DNA from: Phorcus lineatus
Lineage: Eukaryota; Mollusca; Gastropoda; Trochida; Trochidae
Assembly: GCA_921293015.1 (NCBI GenBank)
Contig: OV121081.1
Span: 27,407,158 to 27,471,157 of the forward strand
DNA: 64,000 bases
Direction of reading: 5' to 3'
The stretch's first letter is position 1. Each line of letters opens with the position of its first letter. The notes beneath the pieces were generated by a model, which saw nothing but the letters and a program-made list of their open reading frames with translations, ran no database searches and was not told the origin of the DNA. Positions 1-10,565 of this stretch are shown here, piece by piece. The translations under genes and the position numbers were made by a program.

Positions 1-489
1 GTTGGGGTATCTTCCCTCCACTAAATGCTTGATCACACACAGCAGAAGTTGTACTTCAGCTGATCTCGCTATCAAAATTCTTTTGAATATTCAAAGCCTA
101 AGTTTTGCTTCTGAGATCCTCTTGAAATAACTTCTGATAATCCCAACCCTCACTTATAGCATGAATAGGGCCCTACTTGATTATCCCTTGGGTCTGGTAA
201 CCGGCGTTTTGTCACGCTAACTCGAGGTAAAGATGATATTACACACGCTATAGATCTCTAGGGATTGTAGCCATGTATGAATAATGGGAGAGTGTGTATG
301 AGAGAAGTGGCTTTCAAGTCGTTATGGAGGTGATAACAGTCCCTCTGGGACGTTTGATTGGAAGATGGAGAATAGAAATGTGATTGAGAAATGATATTAG
401 ATTGGATAATCAATCCTATGAAGAAGTTCAGAGACGAGGATGCTACGATCTGAACGGAAATGTTGTCATTGAAACTATTACACATCCGT
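1..489. other. Non-coding stretch with a diverged distant duplicate
   Basis: No gene is supported. Positions about 205-332 resemble 47265-47375 in the same orientation, sharing GTCACGCTA, ACACGCTA, AGATCTC, CATGAATAAT and CTTTCAAGTC in the same order. The minus-strand frame at 258-485 shows no recognisable domain. Confidence 0.5.
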
Positions 490-863
490 TTGTCATCTTA
501 CAGGTCTACGAGTACGCTTGTCATCTTACACATCTATGCTTGTCTTAAACATCCGCCTGTCATCTTACACATTTTTGCTTGTCTTACACATCTATGCTTG
601 TCTTAAACATCCGCCTGTCATCTTACACATTTTTGCTTGTCTTACACATCCACATGTCATCTTACACATCTATACTTGTCTTACACACCCGCTTGTCATC
701 GTACACATCTAAGCTTGTCTTATACATCCACTTCCATCTTACAGATTTTACACATCTTTATATGCTTTTCTCCTTACACATTGCTTCTGTTACACGCCCG
801 CGTGTCATCTTTCACCTCTATGCCACTCTTACATATCGGCTTGCCATTTTACACATCTTGTTT

Positions 864-866
<3 letters not shown>
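490..866. repeat. 39-bp minisatellite, first part
   Basis: Tandem units of about 39 bp built from TCATCTTACACAT, a short variable part, GCTTGTCTTA and ACATCC. One unit carries an extra internal piece of about 20 bp. Because 39 is a multiple of three, several frames stay open and yield Tyr/Ser/Leu-rich repeat ORFs that are not genes. The array resumes at 1772-1945, so the elements between were inserted into it. Confidence 0.85.

Positions 867-930
<64 letters not shown>
867..930. repeat. (TA)n microsatellite
   Basis: Uninterrupted TA dinucleotides next to the palindrome at 934-1053. Confidence 0.95.
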
Positions 931-933
<3 letters not shown>

Positions 934-937
<4 letters not shown>

Positions 938-1053
938 AAGCGTTGATAAAAAACAACAGCACACAACATTTTCTCCTACATGTTTCGATGAGGGTAAATC
1001 GAAACATGTAGGAGAAAATGTTGTGTGCTGTTGTTTTTTATCAACGCTTTTAA
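934..1053. repeat. Perfect palindrome, 56-bp arms, 8-nt loop
   Basis: Arms 934-989 and 998-1053 are exact reverse complements; the loop is 990-997. It sits between two (TA)n tracts. The plus strand from 1001 reads GAA-ACATGT-A-GGAG, the 3' half of a hammerhead with a palindromic helix III (CATG). No good CUGANGA core lies upstream, so I read it as a decayed, inverted terminal relic of a Penelope-like element. That reading is inference from the better copies at 1.6 and 9.3 kb. Confidence 0.75.
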
Positions 1054-1084
1054 CTATGAAGACTGTACACTTGATTGAACTTTC

Positions 1085-1087
<3 letters not shown>

Positions 1088-1133
<46 letters not shown>
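1088..1133. repeat. (TA)n microsatellite
   Basis: TA tract directly abutting the left inverted repeat of the Penelope-like fragment. Confidence 0.95.
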
Positions 1134-1136
<3 letters not shown>

Positions 1137-1167
1137 TAAAAAACAAAAGTCTGGAAATGATTTAAAT

Positions 1168-1206
1168 CCCCGACCGGTTTCACACTATTCAGTGATCATC
1201 ATGGGG
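1168..1206 (-). ncRNA. Hammerhead-ribozyme-like motif, left arm
   Basis: Exact reverse complement of the motif at 1644-1682, lying in the left inverted repeat. See that entry for the base-by-base reading. Stem I is formed by 1203-1206 and 1168-1171. Confidence 0.4.
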
Positions 1207-1227
1207 TCTTTATGACGTTGCCATGCT

Positions 1228-1494
1228 ATGACGTCACAGGACAAGGGCGAAGATTACATAGGACAAACGGGGGACACACTTAGATCAAGAGTGAGGGTCC
1301 ATAGGCAGCAAATCAGGGACCCGTCCTACCGCTACATTCTACTGAGTGGACATATAGAAAGATGCGCCGGGAATAATTTTAAAATATTCCCCTTCTATAA
1401 AGTCATGTCGAACAGTGATGAAAAGAGAAAGATGAAAGAACATTATTTCATTAAACTTTTCAAGCCACAATTAAATGCAATTAATGTCACCTAA
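1228..1494 (+). pseudogene. GIY-YIG endonuclease domain of a Penelope-like element (C-terminal fragment)
   Basis: The 88-codon frame holds a recognisable GIY-YIG nuclease end. GEDYIGQTG carries the YIG half of the motif, followed by LRSRVRVHRQQI with the conserved Arg/His region. Then come a short HIERC segment and FKIFPFYKV, and EHYFIKLFKPQLN gives the late Glu and the usual end of the domain in these elements. The Cys-containing N-terminal part of the domain and the whole reverse transcriptase are absent, because the left inverted repeat replaces them. In intact elements this domain nicks target DNA to prime reverse transcription. The ATG at 1228 lies in the repeat and is probably not a natural start. 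No frameshift is visible in the surviving part. Confidence 0.8.
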
Positions 1495-1643
1495 CTTTGT
1501 CCATATCTAAAAACTGCTGTTAGTATTATATTATATGTGATTGATGTAAAGTAATGACGTCACCAATCTGTGGGTACGCATCGATTGGCATGAGTTATGC
1601 GCCCCTTGTCCTGTGACGTCATAGCATGGCAACGTCATAAAGA

Positions 1644-1682
1644 CCCCATGATGATCACTGAATAGTGTGAAACCGGTCGGGG
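1644..1682 (+). ncRNA. Hammerhead-ribozyme-like motif, right arm
   Basis: Read by eye. Stem I is CCCC (1644-1647) with GGGG (1679-1682). The core is AUGAUGA (1648-1654), differing from CUGANGA at C3. Stem II is CACU/AGUG with loop GAAU and a U·U mismatch at its base. GAA follows at 1669-1671. A15.1 and U16.1 close the palindromic loop CCGG (1672-1677). H17 is C1678. The C3-to-A change should cripple cleavage, so this is probably an inactive relic. The layout fits minimal type I hammerheads with tiny palindromic helix III described in Penelope-like elements. Confidence 0.45.
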
Positions 1683-1752
1683 ATTTAAATCATTTCCAGA
1701 CTTTTGTTTTTTATCTATTTATTACTTGAACTATGAAGAAGTTTTTTGTGTT

Positions 1753-1771
1753 AATATATATATATATATAT
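1753..1771. repeat. (TA)n microsatellite
   Basis: TA tract on the 3' side of the Penelope-like fragment. Confidence 0.9.
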
Positions 1772-1945
1772 GTCCGCTTGCAATTGTCATCCTACACATC
1801 TATGATTCTCCTACATACCCACTTGCCATATTACACATATACGCTTCCCTTACACATCGGATTCTCACCATACACACATGTGCTTTTGTTAAACATCGAC
1901 CATTTATCTTAAACATATGTGCTTCTCTTCCACATAAACTTTTCA
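1772..1945. repeat. 39-bp minisatellite, continuation
   Basis: More diverged units of the array at 490-866, with CCGCTTG, TACACATCTAT, TTACACAT and TTAAACAT words in the same order. The array is split by the (TA)n, palindrome and Penelope-like insertions. Confidence 0.7.
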
Positions 1946-4900
1946 AGAATAGTGAAAGTTTTGCTTTAAATATCATAGATAGTATATAGAAATGAAGCTG
2001 TCAACAAGACAGAAATTAAAGAAATTTATCTGAAATAAAATATTGCTCGTTATATATTTCCGATAGAATAAAAAAAAATGCTAGCTAATTTGTGTATGAT
2101 TACCATATTTTGCGGAGTAGAACATAACCTTTAATATCTAAAATATATTTTGAAAACTTAATTTTTCATGCACGCAATATAACATTTCTGGAAGCCAGAA
2201 CATTCCTTCATTTTTTCCATTATCTAATCAATTGGTAACTAAGTTAACTACATGTAGCGTATGTCTCGTCCTTACTCAAATCACTACAAAAGTCCTCGGG
2301 GTATTTTGGAGCGAAGCAGATCTTACAGCTTGTGTGTGACAATATTTGTACTTTACGTAAGAGAGTAATAAAGGCTCTGGATCGCCTTAAAAGATATCCC
2401 GACCACTCATTGGTTTATTGTAAGTGCTGTTTCAATTATTGATATGTTTTGTTTGTTTCCACAGGGGCGTGTATCGCTTAGAAAATTTCAGCAGCGGAGA
2501 GAAGTGATTCGAAGCGCTTGGAGTTGGAGAATCGTTTTTTCTTTTGCCGACTCAGACATAAAAATTTCAACTCCTACCAAAGGCTCTCTTAAATTACTAT
2601 ATGTGACTAATTTCCGAAAAACCCAGCTCCAGTTGCCTGTGGTAAGGTGGACACGTCTAAAAATCCTAAACATTTTTCGACCACGTTGTGTTGTTTATAA
2701 ACATGTTATTGAAAGGACTGTGAGGAGTTCGATCAGAGTTCGGAGTTCGCTCACTTGCTTATTTGCTGCGGCTACGAGGTCAAATGAATGTCAAGGCCAC
2801 TGCTATGGCCGACAAGGCAACCGCAAAGCAGATGATTTTTTATATAATGTCTGCTAGCACTCGTAGAAATAATAATTAGGTGCTGTTCTCATATTGTGAA
2901 CATGTAGTGCGATGTCGCCGATCGAATCGAGCTCTACATTGGTGTTGTCAACATTGCTGAAATCAATAAACGATGTTAAACGGTGAGTTTTTGCTGTTTT
3001 TCGTGAGTGGGGATTTTGGTTTGAAAATCTGGCGGTAGCGATTTTCGGGGCCACGTTGCATGTAACTTTTGAAATAATTACCCGATTTTGACAATCCATA
3101 GCTCGTTTTGTAGGGAAATCATTTAACTTTCGAATCGTAGTGAACAATTTGTCCAGAAAAATGATTTTGGATGCGAAAACTGACTTTGTTCGAGCATGTG
3201 GTGGTTTGGTCGTTACATCCCTTTCCTTTTATATAGTAGTAGGGTAGGGTCTATAGGTATATATGTCTTTCTAAAGCTATTTCTAAGCGATACACGCCCC
3301 TGTGTTTGTTTCAACCTAATTAAAGCGAATTTCGACTCACAAAAAAGTACATTTAGTAAAACTGACAATCTAAAAATCCAAAACTAGTTACTTTGTTGCT
3401 TTGTTGATATTCGTTTGAATTTTGATATACGGTGCCATCACGCTCACTCTTCCGCTATCGAAATGTTTATAACCTTGTTAATTTCAAGAAATGCATCAAA
3501 CTGCTTGTACAAGTATTATAGCACGTTTAGCAAACAACATAAAATGTCAATCATTATCAAAAACAATTGTAAACGGAGGCCCTCAGGATTTGTTGAACAA
3601 GATGTTGTGTCAGTTGTGTACTTTTTCTTCTCTGTTACGAGGCTTTTTATGATGGTTGGTTTTATCTGATGTCAAACGCAATAACATATAAATACTTTAA
3701 AATTTTTGAACCAAATGGTTTTTGAAATGTTAGACCTGAAATTTCGTACTTGATTATTGTTTCAAGTCAAGAAAATGTAATAAATAGGATATATGAAAGA
3801 ATATATAAAATTATGCACCTTTTCAGTATGCGGTACAGTTTTTAAATTAAAAGTTTCAGAGGTAGCCCAAGGGGGCCCCATTCTTTCCGTTCTCTCCCAA
3901 CAAAGGTAGCGCTGTCATTAATTCTTATACAACCTCTGTCCTAATACGAGCTTTCATACTTCCGGCATTAACTTCCCTGCAATATTTCAGCCAATAGAAC
4001 CCCGCGTGCATTGATAACATAGTGTTTGTAACACAGGACTAGGAAATGATGCAGTGGATAAATAAGGCGAATGTGCTTTGTAAAGAAGACTCAAATTGCA
4101 AAGTGTATATTCGAATAAAGTTTAGCTTGCCGAAAGCATACGGAAATAATCCAGACGGTTTGAATGAAAACGGCGTCGCTGATTGCACAACTAAGTTTGA
4201 TTGCATATGGCTTCTACATTTGTAATCCGAGAAACGCTCGGATTAGGACAGGAATTTATGATGGAGAGAATGCATTCTTTCCATAAAACCATATCTTTCG
4301 ACGTCAATTTACATGTGCCTTCAGGTAATGACATGTCATTAAACAAGAGAGTTGAAGCGTTATAGGCATTTTGATTTTGCAGCGGGAGCCAGTTACACAC
4401 TGTACTTTCATTCTTAAAAAAGAAAAGCTATCATTGGCAACGAAAGTTTTTAGTAGGAGTACAAAATAATTTTATCAGGGGTAAAATCAACAAATTGTCA
4501 CTGTTGGGTGTATCATCTGTAACATGGCATTTTAAAATTCTATTGAAAATCATATCTTAAAGGACAAGATATTACATGTGGTTGGGGTTAAATATGTCAA
4601 CCTTAAACGGTGTTAATTTATCGAGAATTAGAGATTGTTTCTGAAAATCGGTATCTTAGTGCTTATCAGTTTAGTATAGTGACAATAAACAGGTTAAAGT
4701 TATGCTTTGTGATCGAAAACCGCACAATGGTGCCAATGATTCAAACGTCATTTTGGAAACTAATTCACAGTTGAGAAAAAGACTAAGAATTGTAACTTTC
4801 CCGATATACATGCCAAATATACATGTATATTTGATACATGTACATTGAAGACAGAATTTCGATTTCTAATATCTATAAGGCTGTTTTTTCGTTTATCATC

Positions 4901-7900
4901 GAAAAGAAGAACAAATATAATTTTGACATTTTAGAGATAAAGATGCAAGTTTAGAGGGGCGATTTAACTAATATGGTATTTTCACTCGTATCTAAGCCAT
5001 ATAAAAATCCTTAAACATACCCTGTGTCACTTTTACAAAGCCTTAATTATAACGAAAGAATAATGTATTCCCAAATGAATTTCTTCATGAAAGCATCTTT
5101 ATTGATGCACGACTTCATATAGACATCTGTATAAGTAATGTCATGTACATTACATTTTTACGTAAGGTTAAAGAGTAGTTCAGTTCGATTACAAAAAATC
5201 CTCTTGTATTGAGACCTCTTGAACCATAAAAGTTGGTAATAAATAAGGTGATAAACATCGTTAACGTATAATGTAGACTGTAAAATACAATATAAGAAGA
5301 ACAAATCACCAGCTGGGTCCAGGCTATAAAGCTTTCTATAGATTGTATTGATCATTCTTTGTCGCTATGTGTCTTGTATGTGGAACACGTTAACGTCAAA
5401 CTGAAAACTGAGTAAAAGTTTCATAAATACATACAAACTTATTTTAGGTTCGTATGAAGCAAGATGTTAAGGTCACCGTCAGGGATTATTTTTTGAAAAG
5501 GTGTTTTATCTGTATCATTTTGTTTTCAAACCGACGTTCCGTCATACAACAATGAATTTCCTATTCATATCATTACTCGATATTCAAACTCTCAGTTTAT
5601 CCTAAGTTGTACTCACACTCGATTTTTGAATTATTAAAGGATAAAGAAAACTATGAACATTTTACCCTTGGTACATCTATATAAACAAAACGAAAACTTC
5701 AGTCTTCTAATTCGATCGGTGCAACATGATAGACTGTTAATTAGTTTTGGAACAATTCGAAGCAAGCATATAAAATCACATCTGTGCATATCAGCCAAAA
5801 TAAATTCTAAATTTTAAAAACTGCTATGAATGGCGTCATTGAGCGAAACTCCTTACAACATTATTTGACATGCACCAAAGAAATTAACTCGAATCCTTCA
5901 AAGAATCCATGATCTGCGCTTTGGAAATGATTTCCAATACTTCATGCGATTCTATAACTTGCCACGAGAATGTTCCTCTGCTGACCATATGTAGATGACA
6001 GTTGGATAAAGAGATGGATTATTTCCATTATCTCTATGAATACCGTTGACAAGTATCACATTTCCTTGAATGATACTTGCAGACGTGTATCAAAGGGTTG
6101 CATTCTTCGATGACAATCCAAAGATGCTCATGTCTAAAATGTATTAGTGTCCTGTCTCTTTTATGAGTGTATTAGGGGCTATTTCTATATAATTTTACAC
6201 CACCTTTTTGCTCCTAAATTTAAGATTATTGGGCATAATAGATCAAGTAGAAGTTCAATTCCTGAGATTTTCAAACGTTCTCTCCATTTAGTTAATTTGA
6301 CCGATAAAAGCCTTTCACAAAATTCTATTACACCTCAGACAGCTTTAAGATCTCTGTATGTTTTAGTTTCATCCATGGACACAAAATAGCAGTTGATCAA
6401 ATGAAGCATCAAATTAATGAAAAGGCTTAAGAAAAGAAATATAGCTGCATATAATTCTTATTCATCATGGTTTTGTTTACATGTTTGAATGAAAAATTAA
6501 TTTCACCTATCTATGCATTAGATATATGAATCCAAAAACCCATAATGGTACAGTTTTATCGATGCGGTATTAATCTGTTTTTAGGATTGCAAATTGATTC
6601 TTAAAGGAAGTCATACAGTCAACTTAAAATATTTATATAATCATCTCTTCAGTAATCTTTAGCTCGAGACATTTAAGAGCTAATGATTACATTTTCTTTT
6701 GTAAGTATATTAAAACACAGTTTCCTAACAAAATATCTTTACTGTGCTGCAGTTTGAGCTGACGTTTCTTTGTTAGAGATCCACCACTATTGAATAAAAC
6801 ATATTTTCAAAAGATAAAATTATCGATATGAAGTGTTAATCGTCTCTAAACAAGTCTAAGAGTTTTTATTGAAAGGGATACAATGTCATATATATTTACT
6901 GTAGTCACATTTGAATCAAATTTCGCAGTAAAGTTTTCATTTATTTAACTATCGTGACAACTTCATTCTAAAGTGAGTTATTCGTTTGTAGTTATCTAAC
7001 ATATCTTTTTATCTAATATTACATTTCACACTGTCTGGCTATGTCTCTGTCTTTTAATGTAACGATCAATTATACAATAACAGACTTGGTGCAAGCGTTA
7101 GCGTCTTATATAAATCTAAAGGATTTTGGTAACCGTTCCAAACGATCTACGTTTTCATTGAAAAGCATGAACAAGTCGTATTTAAGTTGTTTATCGGCCA
7201 ATTTCATAAATTGAAAGTCACTGCCAAATTCGAGTACATTTTAATAAATCACGAAAGTCGCATTGGGCCATTTTAGTCGATCTTTAAACGAACTACACTG
7301 CTTGAAATTGAAACAAAAAAGGTAAGTTATCTCGCTTACTGTGAAAAAAAAAAATTTAACAGAAGGAACTGATTATCCTCCTTAAGCTTCAAACATTGTC
7401 TGACATTTCTTAAATTCGTATTATTTGTTTTCTTTTCATGAACCAGAAACCTTAATCTTGGTAGTTGTATGGAACAGCAAGTTGATTATTATGAAGTGTA
7501 CTTGAAGGAATTAACTATTATTTTCATATTTTTGTGTTTTAAAACCATCAACCAAATAGCATTACAATTATTTAATCCTTGTTTCAAAAAGTATCTTTAG
7601 CGTTCTATCCTAGGAGTCAATTTAATCCTCCTTCGACTTTAAATCAAATGTCCATTGATGTCATGCTTTTTGTAAAATGTGGACGTCGTAGTGGTTTACA
7701 AACTAAAGTATAAAATGAACGATCTCTGATAAATCATTATTTTGTTGTACCTGCCGAAAATTCAGAAGCGGTGTCTGATTAGACTAAAATGTGGTCTATG
7801 ATTGTTTTTCTTTTAAACAGATAATACAATAAGATTTGTAGAAATAATGTTTTTGTCTTACCGTTCTGTATGTCCACACATGGAAAACTTTATTTACACA

Positions 7901-8241
7901 ACCACACATCAAAATCATAACTGTCGTTGGTGAATGTATGAACGATCGTGTTAATTCGCGTACAGTCTGATGCATCAAATGGGCTAATACGATTGGTAAG
8001 GCTAACATAGAACTTTTACAGATGTTCTGCACACCGCTCCATGAAAATACCATGGTTTGATAATGCAATTATCCTGTCTGAGTAAAAGTATTGGACCACT
8101 GAAGAACAGGCAACAAAGGGGAAATCAATGTCCATTACGACACGAAACTATTGTTTCAGCGCACTATAGCATGTGAGGGTCCAGGATTTGCATTAAGTGG
8201 TGTGTTTACGGTCACACAAGGCTCCAACCTTCAATGTGCGA

Positions 8242-8243
<2 letters not shown>
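1946..8243. other. Long A+T-rich non-coding stretch
   Basis: I see no convincing exon. The longest frame (2444-2857, plus) has no recognisable domain and is biased only by local base composition. The sole repeat I can place is a MITE-like relic near 4560-4990. Short frames at 4191-4400, 6147-6389 and 7796-8068 look random. Confidence 0.45.
4560..4990 (+). repeat. Diverged relative of the TTAA-flanked MITE at 53.3 kb
   Basis: Positions 4675-4765 share ordered blocks with 53450-53545: AGTGACAATA, GTGATCGAAAACCG, CACAATGG against GACAGTGG, CAAACGT and TTTTGGAAA. ATAAGGCTG near 4877 matches the later part of the 53-kb element. I cannot define its ends; the terminal repeat is not preserved. Confidence 0.45.

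Positions 8244-8318
<75 letters not shown>
8244..8318. repeat. (TA)n microsatellite
   Basis: About 37 TA units with no element attached. The Ile/Tyr-alternating frames across it on both strands are artefacts. Confidence 0.95.
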
Positions 8319-8319
<1 letters not shown>

Positions 8320-9077
8320 CATCTTATCGTAGGTAAGAAGTTTTGATTCAAATATGGGAAAACTACATAAATTACATATGACTAATTTGTATTTGATAGT
8401 CATAATGATTTTGAAGGACATATCTTATCGTATATTCTATCGTATTGCATCTTAACAACAAATATCAGATCAAGGAATACATTATACATATGCATTTTAC
8501 CAATATGAAAATGGCATAAGAATCCTAAAATTACAGGATTGTTTGACAGCATCATTGCAATGAATAAGAGATCGACATTGAGAAATCAGGAAATTTAAAA
8601 TCTTGCACAACAAAATAATCACCCACTTTATTTCATCCGATTCAGTTCAGTAAATTTGAGTGAGTACTCTTGAAGCGACTGATGATGATTTGATTCCATA
8701 CCAACTGATGAGGAACGAAATGAGAAGCAAACATCGTTACTCATCAAGTGTTCGCTGAGGCTACATAATGATATTATGATTTTGTTCACCAGTGATGACA
8801 TTTTCAAGCAGTTGATTTAAAAAGAGAAAAAATGAAAAAAAAGTTAATTTAAAACGATATTTAAACGGCAATGCATAAAAATAGCTTTTGTTGAAATCAT
8901 CCTCTGTCAATTTCTGAGTCAGGTAAACGAATTCAAATTATCATTAGGCCTTTGTGTAAATTATATTTTGTCAAAAGTAACCATAAATTGTAATATATAT
9001 GATGGTTCTGTATCAGTGTATAGTGTTGTAATAAGGCAGTTGTGAAGGTGTTGCTGCCTGTTTGCTAATCCTTTTTC

Positions 9078-9079
<2 letters not shown>
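8319..9079. other. Non-coding stretch
   Basis: A+T-rich, with no gene or repeat recognised. Confidence 0.5.

Positions 9080-9151
<72 letters not shown>
9080..9151. repeat. (TA)n microsatellite
   Basis: TA tract on the left of the palindromic element at 9197-9402, separated from it by about 45 bp of unique sequence. Confidence 0.95.
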
Positions 9152-9155
<4 letters not shown>

Positions 9156-9242
9156 AAAGTTCACCAATTTGAAATTGATCTTCAGCTCCCAGGCGTTATA
9201 TATTGAAAAATACGAAGTCAGAAGTAAAAACAATCCATTTTA

Positions 9243-9282
9243 ATGGCTAGCGCTTTCAGCTCAACGAGCCTCTTCAGGCCAT
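9243..9282 (-). ncRNA. Hammerhead-ribozyme motif, left arm
   Basis: Exact reverse complement of 9317-9356, giving the same ribozyme fold on the opposite strand. Confidence 0.6.
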
Positions 9283-9316
9283 ACATACAACGCATAATGC
9301 ATAATGCGTTGTATGT

Positions 9317-9356
9317 ATGGCCTGAAGAGGCTCGTTGAGCTGAAAGCGCTAGCCAT
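9317..9356 (+). ncRNA. Hammerhead-ribozyme motif, right arm
   Basis: Stem I is AUGGC (9317-9321) with GCCAU (9352-9356). The core CUGAAGA (9322-9328) matches CUGANGA exactly. Stem II is GGCUC/GAGCU with loop GUU (9329-9341), first pair G·U. GAA follows at 9342-9344. A9345 and U9350 close the palindromic loop GCGC. H17 is A9351, so cleavage is predicted after 9351. Every conserved core position is present. Helix III of one pair suggests that activity needs pairing of two copies, the dimeric mode known for hammerheads of Penelope-like elements. Activity is not shown by sequence alone. Confidence 0.62.
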
Positions 9357-9393
9357 TAAAATGGATTGTTTTTACTTCTGACTTCGTATTTTT

Positions 9394-9402
<9 letters not shown>

Positions 9403-9433
<31 letters not shown>

Positions 9434-9727
9434 ATATATATATTCTGAATGTTGTGTATTACATGTTTTATGGAAATAAAATACTGTTTAAATCAAGGTG
9501 TGATAGGCAGCACTGACAGTCTCACCCGCTCTGCCATTGAGATATCGACAAGAACAATGTACAAAGTCGATTGTTAAACTATTATTACAATCACTTCCAC
9601 TTTGATAGATGTAAAGTGGCACAGCTCCATGTAGAGGGACGTTAAACTGGCTTTAGCTTAAAACAAAATATTATCATCAGAGAAAAAAATTGTGTTAGTA
9701 ACCCAGAACAGATAATCAAATTGAATG
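9403..9727. other. (TA)n remainder and possible SINE relic
   Basis: (TA)n continues to about 9431. On the minus strand near 9497-9550 there is a TGGCAGAGCGGGT stretch resembling a tRNA A box, but no B box follows. GGGACGTTAAAC on the plus strand near 9640 resembles the ends of invertebrate SINEs. I cannot join these into one element. Confidence 0.3.
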
Positions 9728-9950
9728 TTTGTGTTGAACTCAGAAGCCTGAACACCTTGATCGCCAATCAACACAGTACACACAACTGTCCTCGTGAATG
9801 AAAAGCGTTTTACTTTCATCTTTAAGTGATCAATCACCCTACACTCAGCCTCCCAACTGCAGTCAATGACATGCTCCTGGATCGTTAAACCTGTTAACAG
9901 GAACAGTTATCCTGCTTTGTCCATGACCTGACGGGTTAGAAAACAGACAA
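9728..9950. repeat. Segmental duplicate block B, copy 1
   Basis: Matches 15700-15905 in the same orientation: CAGAAGCCTGAACACCT, ATCGCCAATCAACA, TACTTTCATCTTT, GTGATCAATCA, CTGCAGTCAA and ACATGCTCCTG in order. A minus-strand frame is open across most of this copy but is interrupted in the other, so coding is unlikely. Confidence 0.75.
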
Positions 9951-10139
9951 CCAAGGTAAAACTACAGAACTGTTGTAAAAACGGGGCTACCAATTATGGT
10001 CTCATCAAAAATGCAAAAAAGTGAGATTTTTTATGGCAAATGGAAGATAATGTTTTCATTTTGCTGATAATCAACAGGTGTCTGAAAAAATCCTAATCTA
10101 GATGATTATTATTTTTAATGACGCTGTAAGTGTCTCGTA

Positions 10140-10427
10140 GGAAGGATTAAGGCCGTTTATATGTTGTTTTCTCTTCTGGCAGAGGGGTATTCATTCTCTG
10201 TACTCCAACACCATATGTGGTATAAGTCGGTATAACATTTGATCCATTCCATACTTGAACATTGGCAAAAAGTACACAATGGGGAGCTTTGTTATTAATA
10301 ATGTAACCAGTTCTGTTCGTTGTAAGTATTCTATGAATAATGCGATACTGAAACCATCTAACCAAGTTATATCTTACACTACAATTTTATATTGTCCATT
10401 CTTATTTATGGAAACTTGACCCTATAT
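10140..10427. repeat. 288-bp direct repeat, copy 1
   Basis: Identical by eye to 10811-11098, offset 671 bp. Both copies carry the same minus-strand 72-residue frame beginning VRWFQYRIIHRILTTN, which resembles the C-terminal region of LINE polyproteins. Identity across 288 bp implies a very recent duplication, gene conversion or an assembly artefact. Ends are not TG..CA, so these are not obvious LTRs. Confidence 0.9.
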
Positions 10428-10565
10428 ATATATATATGCTTTTATTCCTCCAAAGGAGAGTACAAAGGAAATCGAGAGTAGAGATGATTTTTTTTTTTTT
10501 TTTTTAAGTATTTACAATGTCACTTTCACAGAATCCGTTCAGAGTCTCATTTTTGACCGTGTTGG

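Larger units (their letters stand above)
1134..1717 (+). mobile_element. 5'-truncated Penelope-like retroelement with inverted ends
   Basis: A GIY-YIG endonuclease frame (1228-1494) is bracketed by near-perfect inverted repeats of about 116 bp, 1134-1249 and 1601-1717. The left repeat runs straight into the endonuclease frame, so the reverse transcriptase and everything upstream are missing. Truncated copies capped by an inverted piece of the terminal repeat are typical of Penelope-like elements. Each arm carries a hammerhead-like motif. The unit is bounded by (TA)n (1088-1133 and 1753-1771) inside the minisatellite, so the target was probably TA-rich. It is non-autonomous. Confidence 0.75.
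9197..9402. mobile_element. Perfect palindrome made of two inverted retroelement ends
   Basis: Arms 9197-9295 and 9304-9402 are exact 99-bp reverse complements around an 8-nt centre. Both outer sides lie near (TA)n (9080-9151 and 9399-9431). Each arm contains a hammerhead-like motif, so the structure looks like two Penelope-type terminal repeats joined head to head with no coding part left. Perfect identity of the arms implies recent formation, gene conversion, or a foldback artefact of cloning or assembly. Confidence 0.8.

Noticed and set aside
518..1139. Overlapping plus-strand frames of 64-186 residues rich in Tyr, Ser and Leu
   Set aside because: They are produced by the 39-bp minisatellite (a multiple of three) and run into (TA)n, giving Ile/Tyr repeats; no protein signal.
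2444..2857. 137-residue plus-strand frame
   Set aside because: No domain, low-complexity basic composition, no splice context or paralogue.
8151..9233. Frames with long alternating Ile-Tyr runs
   Set aside because: Translation of (TA)n microsatellites.
9728..9950. Open minus-strand frame containing EHVIDCSWEAECRVIDHLKM as an exon
   Set aside because: The duplicated copy at 15.7 kb has a stop and frameshift at the same place, so coding constraint is not supported.
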